A program made the position numbers and the translations under genes. Shown one piece after another: positions 16,259 to 25,454 of a DNA stretch of 64,000 bases; within the stretch, counting starts at the first letter, position 1; every line of letters starts with the position of its first letter. The notes below the pieces were generated by a model. That model saw nothing but the letters and a program-made list of their open reading frames with translations, ran no database searches and was not told the DNA's origin. This stretch comes from a bacterium (GTDB lineage: Bacteria > Electryoneota > RPQS01). Location: assembly GCA_013360195.1 (NCBI GenBank), contig JABWCQ010000002.1, forward strand, positions 374,932 to 438,931, in the 5' to 3' direction.

Positions 16259-17625
16259 CTTTGCCGACCCTTGGCTGGCTGGTTGAAATATTCCGGTCCC
16301 GCGCTATAGTCACCCCTGATTCTGCACTCAGAATATGTTTTGACAGCCGAAAACTTAACGCTGGAGAAGTTTTCTGGGCAATTGAGGGAAGGCGTGACGG
16401 GCACAGTTTCGTGGAGACGGCGTTGCAGCAGGGTGCGGCAGCCGCCGTAGTAAGAGCAGGATTTCATCTCAAGAATCCCGAACTGTCTACAAAGCTCATT
16501 CATGTTGAGAATACCTCAAGGGCGTTAGGCGAAGCGGCAAGAAGTTGGCGTGAAAAACTCTCCTGTAACGTTGTTGGACTCACAGGCTCCGTTGGAAAGA
16601 CGACAACGAAGGACTTCGTAATTGCTGCTCTAAGTTCAAAGTTCAGGGCGAGTGCCACGAACGCGAATTTTAACAATGAGATTGGGGTACCACTGACGGT
16701 CCTCGAGACACCGCTTGAATCGCTGCATCTGGTTTGTGAAATGGGCGCAGCAAAGCGAGGCGACATAAAACACTTATGTGAAATCGCCAAACCGGATTGC
16801 GGACTTGTAACCGCCATCGGAGAAGCTCATCTCGAATCTTTCGGATCAATTGAGATGGTAAGAGTAACAAAGAAGGAGCTATACGATTATGTGGCCGAAA
16901 CTGGGAGGGCTTTTGTCCCGACAAGCGACGCAAATTGTGTCGCGGCAAGTATGCACTGTCGTTCCAAGTTCGGCTACGGTTTCGAGTCTGCTCCTGTTGG
17001 CTGGAAAGGTGAGTTTTTGCAGGGTGTGAATCTCCGTTTTGACGAGTTTGTACGCCCAAGTTTCGAGATTCGTGGTGAGAATGTAAGTCTGGCAATTCCC
17101 GGCCAAGCAGCGGCACAGGCAGCGCTGGCGGCTGCAGCAATCTCCTTGTCGTTTGGTGTTCATGCGAAAGACGCTGCAAGGGCACTTTCCACTGCCGTTC
17201 CGTCACCGGGACGTGCCATTCTAAAGCGCACGTCTTCGCTTGTGATCATTGATGACAGCTACAATGCCAACCCGTCGAGTATGAAGTCCGCGATTGAGAC
17301 ATTGAGCAAGTTTCGAACGGGCAGAAAAGTCGCTATTCTCGGTGACATGCTTGAACTTGGGGAAGCAACGGAACGTTCGCACAAGGATATGTTCGATTTA
17401 TTAACGAGATCCGGTATTTCCGACGTTTCTCTTGTGGGAGAGAATTTCGCTGCTGTTGCTCCAAAGGGCACACTGAGTTTCAAACTGCACCTGTATCCCG
17501 ATTCTCAGTCTGCAGCTCAGTCAATTCTCGAAATCGTCAAGCCGGGTGACACAGTATTGGTGAAAGGATCCCGCGGAATTGCCCTTGAGCAAGTTGTACG
17601 GCGACTCGAAGAGGTATATCAGTAA
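16255..17625 (+). CDS. murF: UDP-MurNAc-tripeptide D-Ala-D-Ala ligase MurF
   Basis: 456 residues, the usual length. ATG 16255 overlaps the murE stop by 4 bases. P-loop 'GLTGSVGKTTTKD', the family signature 'VIIDDSYNANPSSM' and 'VAILGDMLELGE' are all present. It adds D-Ala-D-Ala to complete the UDP-MurNAc-pentapeptide. The ddl gene that makes the dipeptide is not in this window. TAATG junction with mraY. Confidence 0.96.
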   Translation: MTLPTLGWLVEIFRSRAIVTPDSALRICFDSRKLNAGEVFWAIEGRRDGHSFVETALQQGAAAAVVRAGFHLKNPELSTKLIHVENTSRALGEAARSWREKLSCNVVGLTGSVGKTTTKDFVIAALSSKFRASATNANFNNEIGVPLTVLETPLESLHLVCEMGAAKRGDIKHLCEIAKPDCGLVTAIGEAHLESFGSIEMVRVTKKELYDYVAETGRAFVPTSDANCVAASMHCRSKFGYGFESAPVGWKGEFLQGVNLRFDEFVRPSFEIRGENVSLAIPGQAAAQAALAAAAISLSFGVHAKDAARALSTAVPSPGRAILKRTSSLVIIDDSYNANPSSMKSAIETLSKFRTGRKVAILGDMLELGEATERSHKDMFDLLTRSGISDVSLVGENFAAVAPKGTLSFKLHLYPDSQSAAQSILEIVKPGDTVLVKGSRGIALEQVVRRLEEVYQ

Positions 17626-18743
17626 TGCTATATCATCTTCTCGTTCCACTTCGAGATGAGATAATTGGGGCGAATCTGTTTCGTTACCTGACGTTTCGAT
17701 CGGCTCTCGCTGCGGTTCTGGGACTTTTGATCTCCTTTCTCGTCGGGCCATGGCTTATCCGCAAACTGAAGTCGCATCAAATAGGCGAAGAAATCCGCCA
17801 GGATGGCCCGCAAACGCATCTCAGCAAATCTGGCACGCCCACGATGGGCGGACTTATGATTCTGGCTGCCGTCGCGATTCCGACATTGCTACTCGCAAAC
17901 CTCACGAATTTCTATGTTTTGTTAACATTGCTTGCTTTTCTGTGGATGGGAGCAATCGGTTTCTGGGATGATTATCTGAAGACAGTAAAGAAGAAAAAAG
18001 CCGGACTTGTGGCGCGGCAAAAGCTCGTTGCACAAGTTGGATTAGGATTAATCATTGGATTCTTTATTCTGAACTACTCTCATCTTTTCGGACAGAACTT
18101 TCATCAAAATGTGACCCAAACAACTGTTCCATTCGTAAAGCACGTTATGTTCGACTTCGGATGGTTTTTCCCGATTGTCGTAATGATCGTGATCACCGGC
18201 TCGTCAAATGGCACGAACTTGACCGACGGACTGGATGGACTCGCGATCGGTGTAACATCTATCGCGGCGGCCGCATTCGCAGTAATGAGTTATGTCACAG
18301 GAAACGTTAACTTCTCCAATTACTTGAACATAATATACCTTGATGGCGCTGGTGAATTAACGATCTTCTGTTCTGCGCTACTTGGTGCCGGACTTGGCTT
18401 CTTGTGGTATAACAGCTATCCTGCTCAGGTCTTTATGGGTGACACCGGAGCACTGGCACTCGGCTCAGCACTTGGAACGATGTCGGTTCTGCTCAAGAAG
18501 GAGTTCTTTCTCATCGTAATCGGCGGCATTTTTGTGGCGGAAGCACTGAGTGTTATTCTGCAGCGAGGTTACTTCAAGTACACGAAACGCAAATTCGGGC
18601 TTGGGAAGAGAATCTTTCGAATGGCTCCATTGCATCACCACTTTGAGCAACAGGGTTTGCACGAGACAAAGGTCGTCGTTAGATTCTGGATTGTCCAGGT
18701 CCTGCTCGTCCTGATAAGCCTGACAATGTTCAAGGTCCGTTGA
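17625..18743 (+). CDS. mraY: Phospho-MurNAc-pentapeptide transferase MraY
   Basis: 372 residues, about ten membrane helices. Conserved family stretches: 'KSGTPTMGGLMIL', the metal-binding 'GFWDDYLKTVKKKKAGL', 'NLTDGLDGLAIG' and the histidine loop 'MAPLHHHFE'. It attaches phospho-MurNAc-pentapeptide to undecaprenyl phosphate, making lipid I at the inner membrane. One-base overlap with murF and a one-base overlap with the ATG of murD. Confidence 0.97.
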   Translation: MLYHLLVPLRDEIIGANLFRYLTFRSALAAVLGLLISFLVGPWLIRKLKSHQIGEEIRQDGPQTHLSKSGTPTMGGLMILAAVAIPTLLLANLTNFYVLLTLLAFLWMGAIGFWDDYLKTVKKKKAGLVARQKLVAQVGLGLIIGFFILNYSHLFGQNFHQNVTQTTVPFVKHVMFDFGWFFPIVVMIVITGSSNGTNLTDGLDGLAIGVTSIAAAAFAVMSYVTGNVNFSNYLNIIYLDGAGELTIFCSALLGAGLGFLWYNSYPAQVFMGDTGALALGSALGTMSVLLKKEFFLIVIGGIFVAEALSVILQRGYFKYTKRKFGLGKRIFRMAPLHHHFEQQGLHETKVVVRFWIVQVLLVLISLTMFKVR

Positions 18744-20086
18744 TGCCGCCCGATTATAGTGGCAAACGATTTGGAATTCTTGGTATCGGAAAAAGCGGTA
18801 TTGCAGCTGCACGACTAATACAAAGGCTCGGTGGAATTGCGCTTCTCTCAGATGTGAAGTCATCGGAGCAGATTGGCCCGGTTGTGGAACAACTCACGCT
18901 TGATGGGTTCACCCTTGAGTTGGGCGGTCACAGAAGAGTGTTGACCGAGAAATTCGACTTTGTCGTCGTGTCGCCGGGCATTACACTTGATCGCGATTGG
19001 ATTGATACGTGGAGCTCGCGGGGAATCCCTGTAATATCTGAACTCGAACTAGCTTCGCTATGCTACAATGGAAAATGGATTGCGGTTACCGGCAGCAATG
19101 GCAAAACAACCACGGTTACTCTGATAACGGATATTTTGCGAAGCGCAGGCATCCAAGTTCAATCAGCAGGAAACATTGGGAAAGCTTGGAGTGACTTTTT
19201 GCCGCAAGACGGTAATTCAGTATTCGTCATTGAGGTCTCAAGCTTTCAAATGGAGCATACGCATACGGCTCGTCCGTCTGTCGCGGTCTTCCTTAACGTC
19301 CTGGAGAATCATTTGGAAAGACATGGAGATCTGATTACATACGGACTCTTGAAACTAAAGCTCGCTGCGAACTGTGGACCGGAAGACGTGATCGTATACA
19401 ATGCGGACGACACATTTCTTAGCGAACACTGTCGGTCACTCAAAGCTACGAAAGTCACATTTGGGCGAACTTGCGCGGACTTCGTTGTACATAATGGTGT
19501 CATATATCGCCAGCATTCTCAATCAGCGGAGAAGGTGTTTAGCGGTTCCGAATGGAAGTTGATTGGCGACCATAATTTACTTAACGCTTCTGCAGCGCTG
19601 GCGGTGTCACAGTGCTTTGGAATTAATGATTCGATTGCGCAACGATCGTTGCGCGCCGCTACTCCAGTTGAACATAGAATCGAGTTTCTAGGTATGATAG
19701 ACGGAGTCTCGTACATTAATGATTCAAAGAGCACAAATCTTGCCGCAACAGTTACTGCTATAAGCGCAGTGAAGGGAAGCATAATTCTCCTGTTTGGCGG
19801 ACGACCAAAGCAAGAAAACTTCTCATCATTAGGAGACCTGTTGGGTAAGGATTTGAAGGGGCTGATCGTTTTTGGAGAGGCAACGGAAAAGGTCAAGAAC
19901 GAACTGCCCGACGCACTTTCTATCGAGTATTGCAGCAATCTGGAAGAAGCGCTGCATGCTGGACGACGCTTGGCATCTGAGGGAGACAGTATTCTGCTGT
20001 CACCTGGCTGTGCGTCGTACGACCAGTATCAGAATTTTGAACAGCGTGGCATCCATTTTAAGACTTTGGTAAGGAACTTGAAGTAA
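18743..20086 (+). CDS. murD: UDP-MurNAc-L-Ala D-glutamate ligase MurD
   Basis: 447 residues from ATG 18743, whose A is the last base of the mraY stop; a TTG three bases upstream is also open but not needed. N-terminal nucleotide-like fold 'FGILGIGKSGIAAARL', P-loop 'AVTGSNGKTTTV', 'EVSSFQME' and 'YINDSKSTNLAAT' are the MurD motifs. It adds D-glutamate to UDP-MurNAc-L-alanine. Full length. Confidence 0.96.
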   Translation: MPPDYSGKRFGILGIGKSGIAAARLIQRLGGIALLSDVKSSEQIGPVVEQLTLDGFTLELGGHRRVLTEKFDFVVVSPGITLDRDWIDTWSSRGIPVISELELASLCYNGKWIAVTGSNGKTTTVTLITDILRSAGIQVQSAGNIGKAWSDFLPQDGNSVFVIEVSSFQMEHTHTARPSVAVFLNVLENHLERHGDLITYGLLKLKLAANCGPEDVIVYNADDTFLSEHCRSLKATKVTFGRTCADFVVHNGVIYRQHSQSAEKVFSGSEWKLIGDHNLLNASAALAVSQCFGINDSIAQRSLRAATPVEHRIEFLGMIDGVSYINDSKSTNLAATVTAISAVKGSIILLFGGRPKQENFSSLGDLLGKDLKGLIVFGEATEKVKNELPDALSIEYCSNLEEALHAGRRLASEGDSILLSPGCASYDQYQNFEQRGIHFKTLVRNLK

Positions 20087-20093
20087 ACGCGTA

Positions 20094-21260
20094 ATGGGAA
20101 GTGCTTACACACCACTAAGGATCGAAAAATCTCTCATTGATTTTCCAGTCTTGGCATCAGTCGCTGTACTATGTATTGCCGGCGTCATCTTTGTCTTTAC
20201 ATCATCTGCCGCCCATTCTTGGCAGTCGGCCAGCGGAGACTCGATACAATTCTTGTTGAACCATGTACAGCGTCTGATGGCGGGAATTGTAGCGCTCGTT
20301 TTCTTCTATCATGTGCGTTATCAGTTTCTGGAAAGGCTTGCCAGACCAGCATTAATTATCGCCCTTGTTGCTCTCGCCATTGTATTACTGCTGCCACAAC
20401 TTCCAGGAACGACTGCAAAGAGATGGATCTCACTGTTTGGAGTTAGCTTTCAACCGGCAGAATTCGCAAAGTACGCACTTATAATTTACTGCTCCAAGAG
20501 ACTCTCTGAAATTGATGAGTCTTCCTTTCCTGCCGAGAGACAGAGGAAGCTGAACGCCCTTCTAATTGTAATATCCGTTTCGCTCATTTTGATTGTTGCA
20601 GAACCAAATTTGTCAACGGTGATACTGATAAGTGGAATCTGCTCAGTCATGTTGTTCTTGCATGGAATTGCTTGGAAGAGAATTGCGTTGCTCATACCCG
20701 TAGCCGTAATAGGTTTGGGAATGGTGGTTCTGCTGAAGCCGTACATGCTACAACGTATCACAGCATTTATCGACGGAATCTCAAATCCTCTTAATGCCAG
20801 TTACCATATCCGACAGTCGCTGATTGCGATCGGTCAAGGGGGGATTAGTGGACTTGGCTTGGGACAATCTACACAGAAGCATTACTATTTGCCTGAACCT
20901 TACAACGATTCGATTTTCAGCATTATCGCGGAAGAAATCGGTCTTGTTGGAGCTCTAATGATTCTGGCCGCATTCTCTGTGCTGATTCTACGAGGCTGGA
21001 AAATCGCGTTAAGTGCGCAGGATCGATTCTCTTACTACCTCTCTGCCGGAATTACCGTGTCTCTCGCACTTTCGATGGTTACAAACATCGGAGTCAATCT
21101 TGCGTTGCTGCCAGCGACAGGACAACCGCTTCCATTCATAAGTTACGGTGGAACATCAATTGTTATGTCGCTGGCGGCAATTGGAATATTGTTGAACGTT
21201 TCCAAGCAACAGAGTTCAAGAGTCAGATGGCAGGGCTCACCGCGGCCGTTTCTTAACTGA
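20094..21260 (+). CDS. ftsW: Lipid II polymerase FtsW (SEDS family)
   Basis: 388 residues, about ten membrane helices. The SEDS signatures are present: 'GTTAKRWISLFGVSFQPAEFAK' region, 'ISGLGLGQSTQKHYYLPEP', 'DSIFSIIAEEIGLVGAL' and the C-terminal 'GQPLPFISYGGTS'. The aspartate in 'PYNDSIF' corresponds to the catalytic residue of the glycosyltransferase. Works with FtsI at the septum. 7 bases after murD, 3 bases before murG. Confidence 0.95.
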   Translation: MGSAYTPLRIEKSLIDFPVLASVAVLCIAGVIFVFTSSAAHSWQSASGDSIQFLLNHVQRLMAGIVALVFFYHVRYQFLERLARPALIIALVALAIVLLLPQLPGTTAKRWISLFGVSFQPAEFAKYALIIYCSKRLSEIDESSFPAERQRKLNALLIVISVSLILIVAEPNLSTVILISGICSVMLFLHGIAWKRIALLIPVAVIGLGMVVLLKPYMLQRITAFIDGISNPLNASYHIRQSLIAIGQGGISGLGLGQSTQKHYYLPEPYNDSIFSIIAEEIGLVGALMILAAFSVLILRGWKIALSAQDRFSYYLSAGITVSLALSMVTNIGVNLALLPATGQPLPFISYGGTSIVMSLAAIGILLNVSKQQSSRVRWQGSPRPFLN

Positions 21261-21263
21261 GCG

Positions 21264-22340
21264 ATGAAGGTAGTTCTGACAGGCGGAGGTACTGGCGGTC
21301 ACGTGTTCCCCGCACTTGCTATTGCTGAAGCATTGCGGGAGTGTGACTCAACGGTGAAATTGCACTACATTGGTACCGCAACCGGTTTTGAGGCACAAGC
21401 TGTTCCGCAATCAGGGATTGACTTTCACGACATTCGATCTTCGGGAGTTATTGGAAGATCCAAAGTTGCGCAACTCGTTAGTTTGGCTCAAGTAAGCTTC
21501 GGCATAGTGCAATCATTGCGAATTCTCTCCCGAATTGGACCTGATGCGGTGGTGGGAACGGGTGGCTACGTAATGGCGCCGGTCTTAGTCGCTGCGCGAC
21601 TTCTGAGGATTCCATACTATCTACAGGAACAGAATTCTTTTCCTGGATACACAACAAGAAAGTTTGCGTCTGGCGCTGCAAAAGTATTTGTTGGATTTCC
21701 TGCCGCAGAACGCCATCTCAGCCAAGGAAACCTTTTGGTAACTGGCAATCCTATTCGTTCTCAGATGCTTTCAGCGCAGAAATCGAGTGGCAATACAACT
21801 CAAGTCGACAAGAACATGATACTAATTACCGGCGGATCACTTGGCGCGAAGTCAATAAACGACGCGGTCGCCGCAGCGCTTAGATCCCTTTGTCAGCTTG
21901 GGCTTGTGGCCTGGCAATACGGAAAGACCGGCTTGCCCAAAACTGTCAATTCCGATTCTGAAGAACTCACCCAATCAGGGAAACTCATTGCGGCACCATT
22001 TTTCGCAGACATGCCGGACAAGTTGAAAGCGGCAAGAATTGTGGTTTGCAGATCAGGTGCAATGACGCTCTCCGAAATCTCAACGTTTGGCGTTCCGGCC
22101 GTGCTGATTCCCTTTCCACATTCAGCCAATGACCACCAGTCCCTGAACGCACAGTACTTTGTGGATCATGAAGCTGCACTGGTAATTCGTGACGATAAAC
22201 TTGACGCTGATTCACTTTCATCTGCGGTCACCAAGATACTTGCGGATCGAGTATTGTACGAGAAGATGTCTTCATCGATGAGACTGCTCTCGAAGCCCGA
22301 TGCAGCAAAACTAATCGCTACGACTGTGTTAAGTCGATAA
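21264..22340 (+). CDS. murG: Lipid II synthase MurG
   Basis: 358 residues. Opens with the family motif 'LTGGGTGGHVFPALAIAEAL', followed by 'GVIGRSKVAQL', 'VVGTGGYV' and the donor-binding 'CRSGAMTLSEISTFGVPAVL...NDHQSLNAQ'. Transfers GlcNAc from UDP-GlcNAc to lipid I on the inner face of the membrane. Normal length, intact. Confidence 0.96.
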   Translation: MKVVLTGGGTGGHVFPALAIAEALRECDSTVKLHYIGTATGFEAQAVPQSGIDFHDIRSSGVIGRSKVAQLVSLAQVSFGIVQSLRILSRIGPDAVVGTGGYVMAPVLVAARLLRIPYYLQEQNSFPGYTTRKFASGAAKVFVGFPAAERHLSQGNLLVTGNPIRSQMLSAQKSSGNTTQVDKNMILITGGSLGAKSINDAVAAALRSLCQLGLVAWQYGKTGLPKTVNSDSEELTQSGKLIAAPFFADMPDKLKAARIVVCRSGAMTLSEISTFGVPAVLIPFPHSANDHQSLNAQYFVDHEAALVIRDDKLDADSLSSAVTKILADRVLYEKMSSSMRLLSKPDAAKLIATTVLSR

Positions 22341-22347
22341 CTTATCC

Positions 22348-23733
22348 ATGCGATCGCCTTCAACGTTTCGGCACGTACGAAAAATACATATGGTAGGGAT
22401 TGGCGGCGCAGGAATGTGTGGCATCGCTGAAGTGTTGTCCACAATGGGATTCGATGTGACAGGCTCCGATCTAGTGAAAAGCGAGGTAACCATGCGATTA
22501 GAATCGCTTGGAATTCAAGTCTATTATGAGCACAGAGCTGAGCTTGCCGCAGGTGCCGATGTAGTTGTGTTTTCTTCTGCAGTTCGGCCTGAAAACGAAG
22601 AAGTGCGATTTGCGAGGGAGAATCGGATTCCAACGATACCGAGAAGCGAAATGCTTGGGGAGCTAATGCGGTTGAAACGTGGAATTGCGGTTTCAGGCAC
22701 TCATGGAAAAACCACCACGACATCGATGATTGGCTCACTTTTTTCCTTTGCCGGACTTGCTCCAACGATCATCGTTGGTGGTAAAGTGCGAGATCTTGGA
22801 ACGGGGGCATCTGTCGGAGCTGGCGAGTTTCTTGTTGCAGAAGCTGATGAGTTCGATCGCTCTTTCCTTCGGTTGTCACCAACACTTGCTGTAATAACTA
22901 CTATTGAAGCAGAGCACTTGGACACTTACCTTGACCTCGTTGGTATCAAGGACGCATTCGTTGAGTTCGCGAACAAAGTTCCATTCTATGGACTAGTTGT
23001 TGCATGCAGCGATGACACTCATACGCGCGACATCCTGCCCCGAATAAAGCGGCAGGTCGTCACTTATGGAAGAAACGAGAACGCGATGTTTCGCGTCAAG
23101 AATGAGAGTTTTTCAGGCTTGAGTTCTCAATTTCAGATTCAAACGCCGGAAAACGAGCTAATTGAAATCGAGATTAAGGTTCCAGGCAGGCACAATGTAT
23201 TGAACGCAACTGCGGCTGCGACTATCGCCCTGGAAACCGGCATTCCCCCGGTTACAATAAAGGAAGGGCTTGGACGCTTCAATGGCGTCCACCGGCGGTT
23301 TGAGTGCAAAGGTACAATTGATGGTGCTCTTGTCTTTGACGATTATGCACATCATCCTACTGAGGTCAGAGTGACGCTGGAAGCCGCGCGGCAATGTTGG
23401 CCGGAACGCAGAATAGTAGCAGTTTTTCAGCCGCACCTCTATTCAAGGACAAGGGATTTCGCGAAGGAATTTGCGAGTTCCTTGAGTCTTGCCGACAAAG
23501 TCTTAATTCTTGACATTTACCCTTCGCGCGAACGACCTATAGAGGGCATCACATCCGGTCTTATAGCAGATCAGCTTGGACTGCTTGGTATCGAAACTTC
23601 GCTCGTCAGTTCGTCTATGCCTCTTGTGAACCAAATAAGATCGACGATTCGAAACGGCGATATCGTTATGGCAATGGGCGCCGGATCGATTTCTGACATA
23701 ATTCAGCAATTAGTGGATGAAGCAACTCCTTGA
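22348..23733 (+). CDS. murC: UDP-MurNAc L-alanine ligase MurC
   Basis: 461 residues. 'HMVGIGGAGMCGIAEVL' at the N-terminus, P-loop 'AVSGTHGKTTTTSM', 'EADEFDRSFL' and 'FDDYAHHPTEV' identify MurC. First amino-acid ligase of the pathway, adding L-alanine to UDP-MurNAc. Its last 17 bases overlap the start of murB. Confidence 0.96.
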   Translation: MRSPSTFRHVRKIHMVGIGGAGMCGIAEVLSTMGFDVTGSDLVKSEVTMRLESLGIQVYYEHRAELAAGADVVVFSSAVRPENEEVRFARENRIPTIPRSEMLGELMRLKRGIAVSGTHGKTTTTSMIGSLFSFAGLAPTIIVGGKVRDLGTGASVGAGEFLVAEADEFDRSFLRLSPTLAVITTIEAEHLDTYLDLVGIKDAFVEFANKVPFYGLVVACSDDTHTRDILPRIKRQVVTYGRNENAMFRVKNESFSGLSSQFQIQTPENELIEIEIKVPGRHNVLNATAAATIALETGIPPVTIKEGLGRFNGVHRRFECKGTIDGALVFDDYAHHPTEVRVTLEAARQCWPERRIVAVFQPHLYSRTRDFAKEFASSLSLADKVLILDIYPSRERPIEGITSGLIADQLGLLGIETSLVSSSMPLVNQIRSTIRNGDIVMAMGAGSISDIIQQLVDEATP

Positions 23734-24655
23734 TACTAGAGTAGACGAGCTGATTGCAAGATGCCCTTGCAAGCTTACAACAGCGGTACAGATAGCACCG
23801 CTGACGACGTTTCGCGTCGGCGGAATGGCAAGAGTGCTCGCTGAGCCATCAACGGAATCTGAGTTAGTAAATTTACTTGTCGTATTACGCGATCTTGAAT
23901 TGCCGTACTTTTATCTGGGCTTGGGATCGAACATTCTTGTCTCTGATCACGGTTTCAAGGGAGTAGTGATACGATCTCGCGGCGAACTTGGTCGCATAGA
24001 GGTAAGCGGAAGCATTATAAAGGCCGGCCCTGCAGCACGACTTCTGATGTTAACAACATGTGCCGCCCGGCATTCCTTAACCGGACTTGAACAATTGTCG
24101 GGAATACCTGGAACAGTGGCTGGCGCTTTGTTCATGAATGCGGGTGCTTATGGCGGCGAGATTTCCGATCATCTCGTTGATGTACGAATTGTGTCACGCG
24201 ACTTAAGTATTCAGGTAATGAAGAAGTCAGATATTGCGTTTGGGTACCGGTCGGCACCTGAACTGCGTGATGTCATTGTGTTATCGAGTAGATATGAACT
24301 GATTCCAGGCGACAGAAGTGCGATCTACAAGGAGATGCGTCGAGTCTGGCAACTCAGGCGGGAGAAGCAACCTATAGCTTTCCCGAGCGCAGGATCAATT
24401 TTCAAGAGACCGCCTGGCGATTATGCTGGCAGACTCATCGAAGAAGCCGGACTGAAAGGTCATAGAGTTGGTGGCGCAGTTGTTCCTACAGCACATGCGG
24501 GGATTTTTATCAATGATAGAGGCGCTCAGGCATCGGAGATTGCGGAACTCATTCGAAAAGTTCGCAGTGACGTCTACAGGAAGTTTGCTGTCATGTTGGA
24601 GAATGAGATAATACCCGTCGGATTTGATGTCGATCCATTCCAGATCCATGTCTAA
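23717..24655 (+). CDS. murB: UDP-N-acetylenolpyruvoylglucosamine reductase MurB
   Basis: 312 residues. FAD-binding signatures 'TTFRVGGMARVLAEP', 'GLGSNILVSD' and 'GLEQLSGIPGTVAGALFMNAGAYG', then the catalytic 'PSAGSIFKRP' serine region and 'AGLKGHRVGGA'. At this size and without the extra tyrosine loop it is the shorter type II form. It reduces the enolpyruvyl group to make UDP-MurNAc. Overlaps murC upstream and the ftsQ-like gene downstream. Confidence 0.95.
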   Translation: MKQLLDTRVDELIARCPCKLTTAVQIAPLTTFRVGGMARVLAEPSTESELVNLLVVLRDLELPYFYLGLGSNILVSDHGFKGVVIRSRGELGRIEVSGSIIKAGPAARLLMLTTCAARHSLTGLEQLSGIPGTVAGALFMNAGAYGGEISDHLVDVRIVSRDLSIQVMKKSDIAFGYRSAPELRDVIVLSSRYELIPGDRSAIYKEMRRVWQLRREKQPIAFPSAGSIFKRPPGDYAGRLIEEAGLKGHRVGGAVVPTAHAGIFINDRGAQASEIAELIRKVRSDVYRKFAVMLENEIIPVGFDVDPFQIHV

Positions 24656-25454
24656 GAAAGGTAAAGGGAAGGCACGTTTCAAGGTAGCGGCTATTTTGAT
24701 GCTGATTGCTAGCCTTGTCATTGTAACGTTGTTCGCAGATCGACTCATGCGCAATAGTGCCGAGCATTTGGCGGCAAGTATGACAGAATGGACGTGCGAA
24801 AATATTGATGTAGTATGTGGTCCGGAGTTAACCCGGGATTCAGTTTTGGCTATTGCCGGCTGTAAACTGAATCACCCCTTAACCTCATATTCAACTGAGT
24901 CGATCAAGCGGAAATTGCTGACAAACCCTTGGATAAAGAGTGTGCACGTCGAGCGGCAGCCTCCGAATTCCTTAATCATTCAAATAGTCGAACGAAGAGG
25001 CATAGCAGTCGTTCGAGACGGATCAGAACTTGCAGTTAGTGAGGATCTGGTTTTCGTTCCTGCAGCGCTGAAATCGTGGAAAAATCGTTTGCCGTGGATC
25101 TCCTCAGACGTACCATTCAATCGAGTTGCCGGTCCAATGTCAGAAAAGGACCCGCTCTTTCATATCGCTCAGAAGTTTGCCGAATTGAGTAATTCCGTTC
25201 CGGAACTCTCAGGGAACATTGCAGAGCTATATCGCGTTGATGGTACTCTTGGAGCAGTGACTATGAATCCTGTCTTGACAATTGAGCTAACACCCGACAC
25301 TCAAATCGAAAGCTGGATGGCTCTTGACAGACTTCTTAGCAGCCAATCATTCCAGAGCAAACTGGACTCAAATGCAATTATTGACCTGACACAGCCCGGT
25401 TTTGTAACACTTCAACTGCCAGATATTCGGGAGGAGAGAGATACACGGCTATGA
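24648..25454 (+). CDS. ftsQ: FtsQ-like division protein with POTRA domain
   Basis: 268 residues from ATG 24648, overlapping murB by 8 bases; earlier TTG/ATG codons at 24624/24627 are alternatives. Basic N-terminus, one membrane helix ('VAAILMLIASLVIVTLFA'), then a POTRA domain (about 55-130: 'DSVLAIAGCKLNHPLTSYST...LLTNPWIKSVHVERQPPNSLI') and a beta-rich C-terminal domain. Position between murB and ftsA matches ftsQ in most dcw clusters. It would recruit FtsL/FtsB to the septum. Overall sequence is divergent, as usual. Confidence 0.85.
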   Translation: MSKKGKGKARFKVAAILMLIASLVIVTLFADRLMRNSAEHLAASMTEWTCENIDVVCGPELTRDSVLAIAGCKLNHPLTSYSTESIKRKLLTNPWIKSVHVERQPPNSLIIQIVERRGIAVVRDGSELAVSEDLVFVPAALKSWKNRLPWISSDVPFNRVAGPMSEKDPLFHIAQKFAELSNSVPELSGNIAELYRVDGTLGAVTMNPVLTIELTPDTQIESWMALDRLLSSQSFQSKLDSNAIIDLTQPGFVTLQLPDIREERDTRL